Shown in pieces: positions 7,612 to 13,785 of a DNA stretch of 15,346 nucleotides (position 1 is the first letter of the stretch; each line of letters begins with the position of its first letter). The translations under genes and the position numbers were made by a program. Below the pieces are notes generated by a model that saw only the letters and a list, made by a program, of their open reading frames with translations, was not told the origin of the DNA and did not search any database. This DNA comes from CAINVV01 sp964506325 (GTDB taxonomy: Bacteria; Bacteroidota; Bacteroidia; Bacteroidales; Prolixibacteraceae): the NCBI GenBank assembly GCA_964506325.1, contig CAZDLO010000086.1, positions 1 to 15,346 of the forward strand. The letters are read 5' to 3'.

Positions 7612-8616
7612 TTACAGGTGTAAAATTTTGTAGGTTAATTCGCGCAAAAGTTCCCCGTTGTCAGTGGTTCCGCCCCGGGCACCTTTCGAACGAAGATCGT
7701 ATTCCCGTAGTAGGGAGAGTGCCAGTATGGCTTTCTGAAGGGGATAATTTTTGCCGGCAGCAAGGTAATCATTTACAAAATAGGGACTTACCCCCAGGCG
7801 TTGAGCTACCTCGCTGTTGTTGCTCTTGTTCTCAAGGGAATGATAAGTAAGCAGTTTCCTGAAAAAAGCTATCAGGATACCTGATATCACAGGCATCGGA
7901 TTGCCTTTCTCGTTCTCAATAAGGTAATTGACAATTCTGTTTGCTTTGTACAGGTCTTTACCTCCGAGTGCTTTCTGAAATTCGAATGGATTGTATTCTT
8001 TGCTGATTCCAATATTTTTTTCAACATCATCTACCGTGATGCTGGTACCGGGAACAGCTGAAAAAACAACCTTATCCAGTTCGTTCACAATACGCTGAAG
8101 GTTGTTTCCCACATGATCGGTGATCATCTGAACCGCTTTAGGCTCAATTCCGAGCCGCTGTGTCTTGAGGTAGGTTATTATCCAGTCCGGAACCTTGCTT
8201 TCATACAACACCTTCGATTCAAAGTAGATTCCGTTTTTCTGAACGGCCTTGTACAATTTTTTGCGCTTGTCGATGGTTTTGTATTTGTAACACAGGACCA
8301 GCAGGGTGGTGGGAGCAGGTTTTTCAACATACGAAGCCAGTTCTTCGATGTCCCTGAGGTTTTGGGCTTCCCTGACAACAACAACCTGTCTTTCAGACAT
8401 CATCGGGTATCTCCTGGCAGAAGTCAGTATGGTGTCAAGCGTAATATCCTTGCCGTAAAGTAAAGTCTGGTTGAAAGATTTTTCACTGTCAGTGAGCACA
8501 TTTTCCAGGATGTAATCACTTATTAGATCTATGTAATAGGGCTCTTCACCTTCCAGAAAATAGACAGTGCCGTATTTTTTAAGCTTGAGTTCGGCCAAAA
8601 TATCCTGGTATTCCAT
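7612..8616 (-). CDS. holA: DNA polymerase III subunit delta (clamp loader)
   Basis: A 334-residue protein of the usual HolA length. The N-terminal part contains KYGTVYFLEGEEPYYID (part of the degenerate AAA+ nucleotide-fold, without a working Walker A, as in the family). Further on are SARRYPMMSERQVVVVREAQ (typical P-x-x-x-x-R-VV motif) and a helical segment with HVGNNLQRIVNELDKV near residues 186-203. The C-terminal domain includes NPFEFQKALGGKD and the VSPYFVNDYLAAGKNYP segment. Delta opens the beta sliding clamp during loading at replication forks. It follows amn by 4 nt and precedes the rhomboid gene by 3 nt on the same strand, so the three form a likely operon read from amn. The start MEYQDIL is at the expected position for the family. 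No oddities are seen. Confidence 0.95.
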   Translation of the reverse strand: MEYQDILAELKLKKYGTVYFLEGEEPYYIDLISDYILENVLTDSEKSFNQTLLYGKDITLDTILTSARRYPMMSERQVVVVREAQNLRDIEELASYVEKPAPTTLLVLCYKYKTIDKRKKLYKAVQKNGIYFESKVLYESKVPDWIITYLKTQRLGIEPKAVQMITDHVGNNLQRIVNELDKVVFSAVPGTSITVDDVEKNIGISKEYNPFEFQKALGGKDLYKANRIVNYLIENEKGNPMPVISGILIAFFRKLLTYHSLENKSNNSEVAQRLGVSPYFVNDYLAAGKNYPLQKAILALSLLREYDLRSKGARGGTTDNGELLRELTYKILHL

Positions 8617-8620
8617 CCAA

Positions 8621-9391
8621 TCAGAATTTCAGGTGTTTGACAGATCTTCCGTCATTGATAATCTCCATAAGGGCACTTATGCCAACTTCCAGATGGGTGT
8701 TTACAAATAAACGGGTCACCTCCTTGTCGCTTTCCTGCGTCTTTACTCCGGTGGATATCATGGGTTGGTCTGAAACCAGGAGGAGTGCTCCACAAGGGAT
8801 GGAGTTGCAAAAACCAACCGTAAAAATGGTGGCAGTTTCCATGTCAATGGCCATGGCACGGGTCTTGATTAGATATTTCTTGAAACGCTCATCGTATTCC
8901 CAAACTCTTTTGTTGGTTGTAAAAACTGTACCGGTCCAATAATCCAGTCCGAGGTCACGAATGGTGGACGAAACAGCACGCTGGAGGCTGAAAGCCGGCA
9001 GCGCAGGCACCTCAGGCGGCAGATAATCATTGGATGTACCGTCACTTCGGATGGCAGCAATCGGTAATATAAGGTTGCCAAGTTCACTTTTGCGTTTTAG
9101 CCCGCCGCATTTTCCAAGGAACAGAACCGCGTCAGGAGTCACGGCACTGAGCAGGTCCATAATGGTCGCAGCATTGGGACTGCCCATGCCGAAGTTGATA
9201 ATGGTGATGCCGTTGGCGCTTGCGTTAGGCATCGTTGTATCTTCACCGACAATTGGTACCCCAAACTTTTCGGCAAAATTTTCGACATAGGTTTGAAAAT
9301 TTGTCAGCAGGATGTGTTTGGTAAATTGGTCCAGGGGTCTTCCCGTATATCGGGGTAACCAGTTCTGAACAATTTCTTCTTTCGTCTTCAT
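8621..9391 (-). CDS. amn: AMP nucleosidase, short Bacteroidota type
   Basis: A 256-residue nucleoside phosphorylase/hydrolase-fold enzyme that should split AMP into adenine and ribose 5-phosphate (purine salvage, cytosol). Visible family features are INFGMGSPNA (phosphate/ribose loop, about 65-74), FLGKCGGLK (about 91-99) and AIDMETATIF with the ribose-binding Met184-Glu185. SDQP contains Asp208, at the position of the catalytic base acid. It lacks the extra N-terminal domain of the E. coli enzyme, which fits the short form common in Bacteroidota. It is the first gene of the amn-holA-rhomboid run and is divergent from the HSDR_N gene across a 90-bp interval. A TAATTTTG box lies 14 nt upstream of its start. 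AMP as substrate follows from family assignment; related nucleosidases cannot be excluded from sequence alone. Confidence 0.9.
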   Translation of the reverse strand: MKTKEEIVQNWLPRYTGRPLDQFTKHILLTNFQTYVENFAEKFGVPIVGEDTTMPNASANGITIINFGMGSPNAATIMDLLSAVTPDAVLFLGKCGGLKRKSELGNLILPIAAIRSDGTSNDYLPPEVPALPAFSLQRAVSSTIRDLGLDYWTGTVFTTNKRVWEYDERFKKYLIKTRAMAIDMETATIFTVGFCNSIPCGALLLVSDQPMISTGVKTQESDKEVTRLFVNTHLEVGISALMEIINDGRSVKHLKF

Positions 9392-9404
9392 AGGCGCTTT
9401 TCTG

Positions 9405-9412
9405 CAAAATTA
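9405..9412 (-). promoter_or_regulatory. Candidate Bacteroidota -7 box (TAATTTTG) for amn-holA-rhomboid
   Basis: Reading the - strand, TAATTTTG is a perfect match to the Bacteroidota TAnnTTTG -7 element. It lies 14 nt before the amn ATG, so the leader would be short. No good TTTG -33 element is seen 19-21 nt upstream, so the call rests on one box and its position. Confidence 0.4.
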
Positions 9413-9481
9413 TCTGCTTTTTGGTTTATGTTGGCTGAATTGGAAATAAAAATTTTAGATTTAAAAAGATTTTCAGTAAAG

Positions 9482-9943
9482 ATGCAATTAAATTTACCAG
9501 CATACGATTTCAAAACCGTCAAAAAAGAGGGCAGATTATTGATTTTCGATTCCTTCAGGCACAGGTGGGTAAAATTAACCCCGGAAGAATGGGTGCGCCA
9601 GAATTTTATTCGTTACCTGGTGGAAGAGAGGAATTTCCCTGCCTCGTTAATGGCACTGGAACATTCACTGCAAATCAACCGGCAGGTTTTTCGGGCTGAC
9701 GCGGTTGTCTTCTCAACTTCAGGAAAACCGTTGCTGCTTGTGGAATGCAAATCTCCCGAAGTAAAGATCACCCAAAAAGTATTTGACCAGATCGTGAGGT
9801 ACAATTTCGAATTTCAGGTCGATTTCTTGGTGGTCAGCAACGGTCTCTCCCATTTCTGCTGCAGAATCGACAAAAAGAATCTCACTTATGTTTTCCTGCC
9901 CGAAATTCCCCTCTACTCGGCCCTCCTCCTCCCGGAAAGCTAA
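9482..9943 (+). CDS. HSDR_N-type PD-(D/E)xK nuclease-like protein
   Basis: A 153-residue protein matching the type I restriction enzyme R N-terminal-like (HSDR_N) family found as a stand-alone gene in Bacteroidota. Upstream in-frame codons (ATG at 9428) exist. I chose ATG 9482 because the family begins M-x-x-LNLP and the preceding 18 residues look like translated leader. LTPEEWVRQNFIRYLVEE (about 32-49) is the family signature. The nuclease core is visible: Asp73 (RADAVV), then Glu88-Cys-Lys90 (VECK) at D-x14-E-x-K spacing, and Gln103 in KVFDQIVRYN, as in many PD-(D/E)xK folds. No helicase, specificity or methylase subunit is nearby, so it is not part of a type I restriction system here. It is divergent from amn/holA; from memory this neighbourhood is common in Bacteroidota. 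Its cellular role is not established. Its TAA stop is the first unit of a heptamer array. Confidence 0.85.
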   Translation: MQLNLPAYDFKTVKKEGRLLIFDSFRHRWVKLTPEEWVRQNFIRYLVEERNFPASLMALEHSLQINRQVFRADAVVFSTSGKPLLLVECKSPEVKITQKVFDQIVRYNFEFQVDFLVVSNGLSHFCCRIDKKNLTYVFLPEIPLYSALLLPES

Positions 9944-9982
9944 CTCATAACTCATAACTCATAATTCATAACTCCTCACTCC
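9941..9982. repeat. Heptamer array TAACTCA between convergent gene ends (copy 1)
   Basis: Six consecutive 7-mers: TAACTCA three times, then TAATTCA, TAACTCC and TCACTCC. The TAA stop of the HSDR_N gene is the start of unit 1, and the TGA stop of the acetyltransferase (TCA on the + strand at 9976) opens unit 6. The first 20 bases are identical to the start of a second array at 12041. Because 7 is not a multiple of 3, three units place TAA in all + frames and TGA in all - frames. Confidence 0.92.
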
Positions 9983-10509
9983 TTCCTTATCAGCTGGAAA
10001 ATATTTTCATCCAGCCATGTACCGCCTTCTCTCACCCAGTCCTTCTTTGTGCCGGTCACCCTAAACCCGGCCTTGCCGAACAATCTGATACTATGCTCAT
10101 TTTCGGTCAGAATGTTTGCATAAACCTGGTGCAGTCCTAGTTTTTCAAAGCAGTAATCAATCATAAGGGCAAGCGCAGCGGAAGCATAACCTTTCGACCG
10201 GTTTTCCACCCGGTGAACCAGGATTCCAATGCCAACCCTTGAATTGTAAGGATCAAAATCAAACAGGTCAATGGCCCCTACAGTCTCACCCTGCAAAGTG
10301 TCTATCATCAGCCGGAGCTGCCTGGATTCATAAATATCCTTGTCTGAATTCTGGATGTAAAGAGCCAGTATGTGTTTCGAAAAAGGGGAAATTGTTTGGC
10401 TGACAGTCCAGTTTTCCTCGCTGTTTTCCCAGGAGTAAAGCAGGTCGATGTCTGCGGGCTCCAGGGCTCGCAGGCTAACCAGGTTATCTTTCAGGTATGT
10501 TCTCGTCAT
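9976..10509 (-). CDS. GNAT family N-acetyltransferase (RimJ/RimL-like)
   Basis: A 177-residue single-domain acetyltransferase. The N-terminal VSLRALEPADIDLLYSWENS (part seen at about 11-30) is the typical start of RimJ/RimL- and SpeG-like GNATs. Motif A, which holds the acetyl-CoA pyrophosphate, spans about 92-118 with RSKGYAS (Arg104, Gly107). The later ANILTENEHSIRLFGKAGF (about 131-149) is the classic motif B with Asn137 and Ser140, followed by GF. The acceptor could be a protein N-terminus, a polyamine or a small amine; the sequence does not say which. The gene stands alone, 135 bp after recR on the same strand, and converges on the HSDR_N gene. The 10510-10644 interval has no visible gene or clear terminator. 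Its TGA stop lies within the heptamer array. Confidence 0.9.
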   Translation of the reverse strand: MTRTYLKDNLVSLRALEPADIDLLYSWENSEENWTVSQTISPFSKHILALYIQNSDKDIYESRQLRLMIDTLQGETVGAIDLFDFDPYNSRVGIGILVHRVENRSKGYASAALALMIDYCFEKLGLHQVYANILTENEHSIRLFGKAGFRVTGTKKDWVREGGTWLDENIFQLIRKE

Positions 10510-10644
10510 AGCTCTTGGTCGCTGGTTAAATCCTTAGGCGGTGAATTTATTACTCCATAATGATACAAAAAATGACAATGGCATCGTCGGCTGCAGTAAA
10601 ATACCTTTATCAGTCTCTTTGCTGAATATGGAACTGCCCGGAGA

Positions 10645-11268
10645 TCAGGAGATGATCTGTTCGTACAACAACCGGTTGACGATCGACCGGCCGAGGGTCA
10701 GCTCATCGGTAAATTCAAGTTCATCGCCCACGGAAACGCCCCGTGCCAGGGTCGTAATGCGGATACTGGTGTTTTTCAGCTTCCTGAACAGGTAAAAATT
10801 GGTGCTGTCTCCTTCCATGGTGGTGCTTAAGGCAAATATGACCTCCCGGATTCCACCCTCTTCCACTCTTTTGAGGAGGGATTCTATCTCCAGGTCTGAT
10901 GGACCAATTCCATCCATTGGTGAGATAATTCCACCCAATACATGGTAAACTCCCCGGTATTGCTGCGTGTTCTCAATGGACATCACATCCCTGATGTTTT
11001 CTACCACGCAAACAATGGCCCGGTCACGTGAGTTGTTACTGCAAATGTTACAGACACCGGTGTCGGAAATGTTGTGGCAAACCTGGCAGTGTTTTACTTC
11101 ATCTTTCAACCGGGTCAGTGCTTCACAAAAACGGTGGACCTCATCAGATTCTCTTTTCAGCATATGCAAAACCAGCCTCAGGGCTGTCTTTTTCCCGATG
11201 CCAGGCAATTTGGCGAACTCAGAAACTGCATTCTCCAGTAATTTTGAAGGAAAGTGGTCAATGCTCAT
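10645..11268 (-). CDS. recR: Recombination mediator RecR
   Basis: A 207-residue protein of standard RecR length. A helix-hairpin-helix LPGIGKKTALRL (about 21-32) contacts DNA. A C4 zinc finger uses Cys61, Cys64, Cys73 and Cys76. The Toprim domain follows, with the acidic Glu90 in CVVENIRDVMSIE and the YHVLGGIISPMDGIGP segment. The C-terminal part has ITTLARGVSVGDELEFTDELTLGRS, the Walker-B-like RecR tail. RecR works with RecO (and RecF) to load RecA at gapped DNA. The gene appears monocistronic, with a TATTTTTG -7 box 19 nt upstream of its ATG and a hairpin-forming inverted repeat further upstream. All key residues are present, and nothing is unusual in the protein. Confidence 0.96.
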   Translation of the reverse strand: MSIDHFPSKLLENAVSEFAKLPGIGKKTALRLVLHMLKRESDEVHRFCEALTRLKDEVKHCQVCHNISDTGVCNICSNNSRDRAIVCVVENIRDVMSIENTQQYRGVYHVLGGIISPMDGIGPSDLEIESLLKRVEEGGIREVIFALSTTMEGDSTNFYLFRKLKNTSIRITTLARGVSVGDELEFTDELTLGRSIVNRLLYEQIIS

Positions 11269-11287
11269 CAGGCAGATTTTGTTCCCT

Positions 11288-11295
11288 CAAAAATA
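11288..11295 (-). promoter_or_regulatory. Candidate -7 box (TATTTTTG) for recR
   Basis: On the - strand TATTTTTG is a perfect TAnnTTTG match, 19 nt upstream of the recR ATG, giving a plausible leader of about a dozen bases. No clear TTTG element is found at the -33 position. Confidence 0.4.
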
Positions 11296-11318
11296 CAACA
11301 GTATGGGATAAATGAGTT

Positions 11319-11340
11319 ACGGAAAACAAAAATTTTCCGT
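11319..11340. promoter_or_regulatory. Perfect 8-bp inverted repeat upstream of recR
   Basis: ACGGAAAA and TTTTCCGT are separated by a 6-base loop CAAAAA. On the - strand the repeat lies about 24-45 nt upstream of the candidate recR -7 box, that is, over or just before the expected -33 region. It could be an operator or simply a hairpin; it is not followed by a long T-run typical of a terminator. Confidence 0.4.
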
Positions 11341-11613
11341 TCTCTCCCTCAGGTGTTTCTCCCTCCCGGCCGGCCGCGAGAATTTTATTCTGCTTTTGAT
11401 TCCCAAATCACTCCGGTCAATTAAGGAAAGGCCTCTGCCGTTTCAGGTGGCGAATTTGACGGAGGTGGTTTTGGAGTGGCAGGACTGGCTCTGTAAGACT
11501 CAGCATGGCAGCTAGATAGCTGAGATGAAAGGACCGGTTGTCATTTTTCACAAGGGGTGGTTAAACCAATTGAATGCAAAGGAGTCAAATAACCATAACT
11601 AAAAAATTGTAAT

Positions 11614-11985
11614 ATGATTAAAAAACTTTTTTTTGTGTCATCCTTACTTTGGATGATGGTTATCACAGCTAATGGACAACCACAAAACAGAACTCCTGAA
11701 GAGAGAGCCAAACGTCAGACCGATTTAATCGTCGAGGCAACTGGTTGCGATGCTGCTACCAAAGCTAAGGTAGAGGCAGTGAGCCTGAAATATGCCAAAG
11801 AGATGTCGGCCCTTTTTGCAAAAGCGCAGGATCGCGATGCTATACGCGAGCCCTTGAAAGAACTTAGGGATAAACAGGATGCAGAATTAAAAGGAGTTTT
11901 AACTGCAGACCAATATGCCAAATACGTCGCAAAACAGGAAGAAATGCGCAAAGCCAGGCAAGGCGGTGGCGGCGGACCCAGGTAA
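11614..11985 (+). CDS. Small secreted Spy/CpxP-like (LTXXQ) protein
   Basis: A 123-residue protein with a signal peptide (MIKK, hydrophobic stretch to about residue 20, cleavage likely near Ala19/Gly21). The rest is a charged, mostly helical domain with QTDLIVEATGCDAATKAKVEAV (helix in part, about 35-56), a linker, and a second helix ending in the L-T-A-D-Q motif (Leu96-Gln100). This is the LTXXQ signature of Spy/CpxP-like periplasmic proteins, followed by a short Gly-rich tail. Members in Bacteroidota are small periplasmic proteins of mostly unknown role. The E. coli relatives are stress chaperones or envelope sensors, but that function is only a suggestion here. It is monocistronic: 345 bp upstream carry no gene, and a strong terminator follows 15 nt after the stop. 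The leader before ATG is A/T-rich. Confidence 0.8.
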   Translation: MIKKLFFVSSLLWMMVITANGQPQNRTPEERAKRQTDLIVEATGCDAATKAKVEAVSLKYAKEMSALFAKAQDRDAIREPLKELRDKQDAELKGVLTADQYAKYVAKQEEMRKARQGGGGGPR

Positions 11986-12000
11986 CAATCTGTTCAAATA

Positions 12001-12034
12001 AAAAAACCTGAATCACACCGATTCAGGTTTTTTT
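12001..12034. terminator. Strong intrinsic terminator, bidirectional
   Basis: An 8-bp perfect stem, CCTGAATC (12007-12014) with GATTCAGG (12020-12027), has a 5-nt loop. It is followed by seven T (12028-12034) and preceded by six A, so the stem can extend by A-T pairs. It fits termination of the LTXXQ-like gene on the + strand, and because of the A-run also of cdd on the - strand, whose stop lies 46 bp away. Confidence 0.92.
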
Positions 12035-12040
12035 ATCTCC

Positions 12041-12089
12041 TAACTCATAACTCATAACTCCTAATTCCTAATTCATAATTCATAACTTC
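12041..12089. repeat. Heptamer array TAACTCA between convergent gene ends (copy 2)
   Basis: Seven consecutive 7-mers: TAACTCA twice, TAACTCC, TAATTCC, TAATTCA twice, TAACTTC. The first 20 bases are identical to the array at 9941. The TGA stop of cdd (TCA at 12080-12082) is the end of unit 6. It lies just beyond the terminator of the + strand gene, again at a convergent gene end. Confidence 0.92.
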
Positions 12090-12571
12090 TTCTTCAAGTC
12101 TTCTTTTTTAAACCGGAACGGGAGCAAACCATCAATTCCTTCCAACACCATGATGGAGGTAGGTCCATCCAGGATGATCTCAATAGGGTTACCTCCAAGA
12201 TCCTCGTATTCGGCTATTACCTGCCGGCAGCTTCCGCAGGGTTTGGCAAATTCGCCGGGCAGGATAGGGTTGGATACAGTGGATACCGCAAGGGTGCGGA
12301 CAGCTATTCCCGGAAACCTTGATGAGGCATAAAACAATGCAGTCCTCTCTGCACAAAGAGAGGATGGATAGGCCGCATTTTCCTGGTTATTGCCGGTAAT
12401 TATTTCTCCGTTTTCCAGCAATACAGAGGCTCCGACCCTGTATCCCGAATATGGGGCGTAAGCACGTAATGCCGCATCCCTGGCAAGAGTTATCATTTTT
12501 TGTGAGTTTTCCGGTAATTCATCTATTGACTCATAGGACATTACCTTATATTCAAGTCGTATCTCTTTCAT
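12080..12571 (-). CDS. cdd: Cytidine deaminase
   Basis: A 163-residue homotetramer-type cytidine deaminase that converts cytidine and deoxycytidine to uridine forms in pyrimidine salvage. The zinc site is complete: Cys73 and catalytic Glu75 in SLCAERTA, and Cys112 and Cys115 in PCGSC. The substrate-binding YAPYS and NNQENAAYPS motifs are also present. A longer frame exists with a GTG at 12589, but I chose ATG 12571 because the family in Bacteroidota starts M-K-E-I and the leader with its -7 box fits that start. The gene is divergent from the glucosaminidase and ends in the second heptamer array. Nothing unusual is seen in the protein. Confidence 0.93.
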   Translation of the reverse strand: MKEIRLEYKVMSYESIDELPENSQKMITLARDAALRAYAPYSGYRVGASVLLENGEIITGNNQENAAYPSSLCAERTALFYASSRFPGIAVRTLAVSTVSNPILPGEFAKPCGSCRQVIAEYEDLGGNPIEIILDGPTSIMVLEGIDGLLPFRFKKEDLKKKL

Positions 12572-12593
12572 ACTGATTTGTTTTATCACTATT

Positions 12594-12601
12594 CAAAAAT
12601 A
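12594..12601 (-). promoter_or_regulatory. Candidate -7 box (TATTTTTG) for cdd
   Basis: Perfect TAnnTTTG match on the - strand, 22 nt before the chosen cdd ATG. It supports the 12571 start over the GTG at 12589, which would lie at or before the expected transcription start. No clear -33 TTTG element is seen. Confidence 0.42.
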
Positions 12602-12750
12602 AGCATATTCCCTTAATTTATTGACACTTGAACGGTAACCGGCTGAAAAAAGAAAGAGTTGTTCACCTGTTTGAATGTCCTTCTCAACCTTAGGATTGAA
12701 TTTTCTTCACCTATTGCAGAGGTTTTCCCAAATCATTGACCCTAAATTTT

Positions 12751-12758
12751 TAACTTTG
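12751..12758 (+). promoter_or_regulatory. Candidate -7 box (TAACTTTG) for the glucosaminidase gene
   Basis: TAACTTTG matches the TAnnTTTG element, 16 nt before the ATG at 12775. The -33 element is not evident at the usual spacing. Between it and the cdd box (12602-12750) I see no gene or clear repeat. Confidence 0.42.
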
Positions 12759-12774
12759 GCACAAACAATAGTTA

Positions 12775-13758
12775 ATGGTTAAAGGCAAAATACAATCAGC
12801 ATTTTTTTTATTTATCCTGGCATGCGCGTTGAATGTGTCCGGTGCCTCGCAGGAGAAAACCAGCAGACAGGGATACATAGACAGGTATGCACGGATTGCA
12901 GTGCAGGAAATGATCGATTTTCGAATCCCTGCGAGTATTACAATGGCACAGGCATGCCTCGAGTCGCGCGATGGAAATTCCGAACTGACCAGGAAGTCCA
13001 ATAACCATTTCGGAATCAAATGCAAAAGTAACTGGACCGGGCCATCAGTAAAGCATAACGACGATGAGGCAGGAGAATGTTTCAGAAAATACAGGACTTC
13101 AGAGGAGTCATTCAGGGATCATTCACAGTTCCTCGTAACAAGTAACAGGTACAGTTTTCTGTTCAACTATGACATCAGGGATTTCAGGAAATGGGCCCAT
13201 GGGCTGAAACAGGCAGGATATGCAACCGACCCGGCTTATCCCGGTAAACTGATAAAGATCATTGAAGATTACCGTTTGTACGAACTCGATCAGTTTGACT
13301 CAAAATACGTACAAGCTCCTGAAAATCAGCACAGGCGATTTTCCTTCTTTGGCTTTCTCAGGAAAAAACCTGCACAAAGTGAGGTTGCCGTTGTATCCGG
13401 TTACCAGCCTCGTACCATCGAGAAAAGAAACAGGAAGAAGTCTGTCACTGCCATGGACGGGGATGATTATGGCCGGATAGCAGCTGAATGTGGCATCAGA
13501 GACTGGCAGATTTATCAGTACAACGATGCGCAGTCCGGGGATACTCCCGAACCAGGTGAGCCGGTTTACCTTCAGTCCAAGCGGTCAAAAGCCCCCAGGG
13601 GGAATGACTGGCATGTGGTGCAACAAGGGGAGAGTCTCCGCTCCATTTCACAATGGTACGGCATAAAACTCCAGTCATTAAGGAAATTAAATGGGATTGG
13701 CAACAACAGAGCTGTCAATGCGGGAGATGTTTTGTCGTTGCGGAAGAAAAATAAATAA
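12775..13758 (+). CDS. GH73 N-acetylglucosaminidase with C-terminal LysM
   Basis: A 327-residue exported cell-wall hydrolase. The signal peptide covers about residues 1-24 (hydrophobic run ending NVSGAS). The glucosaminidase domain (about 34-172) includes PASITMAQACLES with the catalytic glutamate Glu63, SNNHFGIKCK, and YRTSEESFRDHSQFL, all family hallmarks, then GYATDPAYPGKLIKIIE. A basic, low-complexity linker (about 180-225) is followed by a degenerate LysM-like stretch (about 226-267). A clear LysM (about 279-323) then follows: WHVVQQGESLRSISQWYG and LRKLNGIGNN. It should cut the glycan strand of peptidoglycan in the periplasm or outside the cell, anchored by LysM. It has its own -7 box and converges on fmt 27 bp downstream. 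The exact role (division, turnover or lysis) cannot be assigned. Confidence 0.92.
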   Translation: MVKGKIQSAFFLFILACALNVSGASQEKTSRQGYIDRYARIAVQEMIDFRIPASITMAQACLESRDGNSELTRKSNNHFGIKCKSNWTGPSVKHNDDEAGECFRKYRTSEESFRDHSQFLVTSNRYSFLFNYDIRDFRKWAHGLKQAGYATDPAYPGKLIKIIEDYRLYELDQFDSKYVQAPENQHRRFSFFGFLRKKPAQSEVAVVSGYQPRTIEKRNRKKSVTAMDGDDYGRIAAECGIRDWQIYQYNDAQSGDTPEPGEPVYLQSKRSKAPRGNDWHVVQQGESLRSISQWYGIKLQSLRKLNGIGNNRAVNAGDVLSLRKKNK

Positions 13759-13785
13759 TTACACGGCTCTCATTGACCGGGAAAC

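Larger units (their letters stand above)
11269..11613. other. 345-bp non-coding interval between divergent recR and the LTXXQ-like gene
   Basis: Holds a candidate recR -7 box (11288-11295), an 8-bp inverted repeat (11319-11340), a short GC-rich patch (GGCCGGCCGCG near 11368-11378) in otherwise AT-richer DNA, and overlapping inverted repeats near 11499-11524 (CTCAGC with GCTGAG; CAGCTA-GA-TAGCTG at 11509-11522). A 67-codon open frame (11312-11515) has no recognisable family and no support. No TAnnTTTG box is seen before the gene at 11614. Confidence 0.6.

Noticed and set aside
9428..9481. Longer N-terminus for the HSDR_N protein
   Set aside because: The first 18 residues are unlike the family; the conserved start M-Q-L-N-L-P begins at 9482.
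11312..11515. 67-codon open frame
   Set aside because: No recognised family, no signal or motif, it overlaps an inverted repeat, and nothing else supports it.
12080..12589. GTG start for cdd at 12589
   Set aside because: The family starts at MKEI (ATG 12571), and the candidate -7 box lies only a few bases upstream of the GTG.
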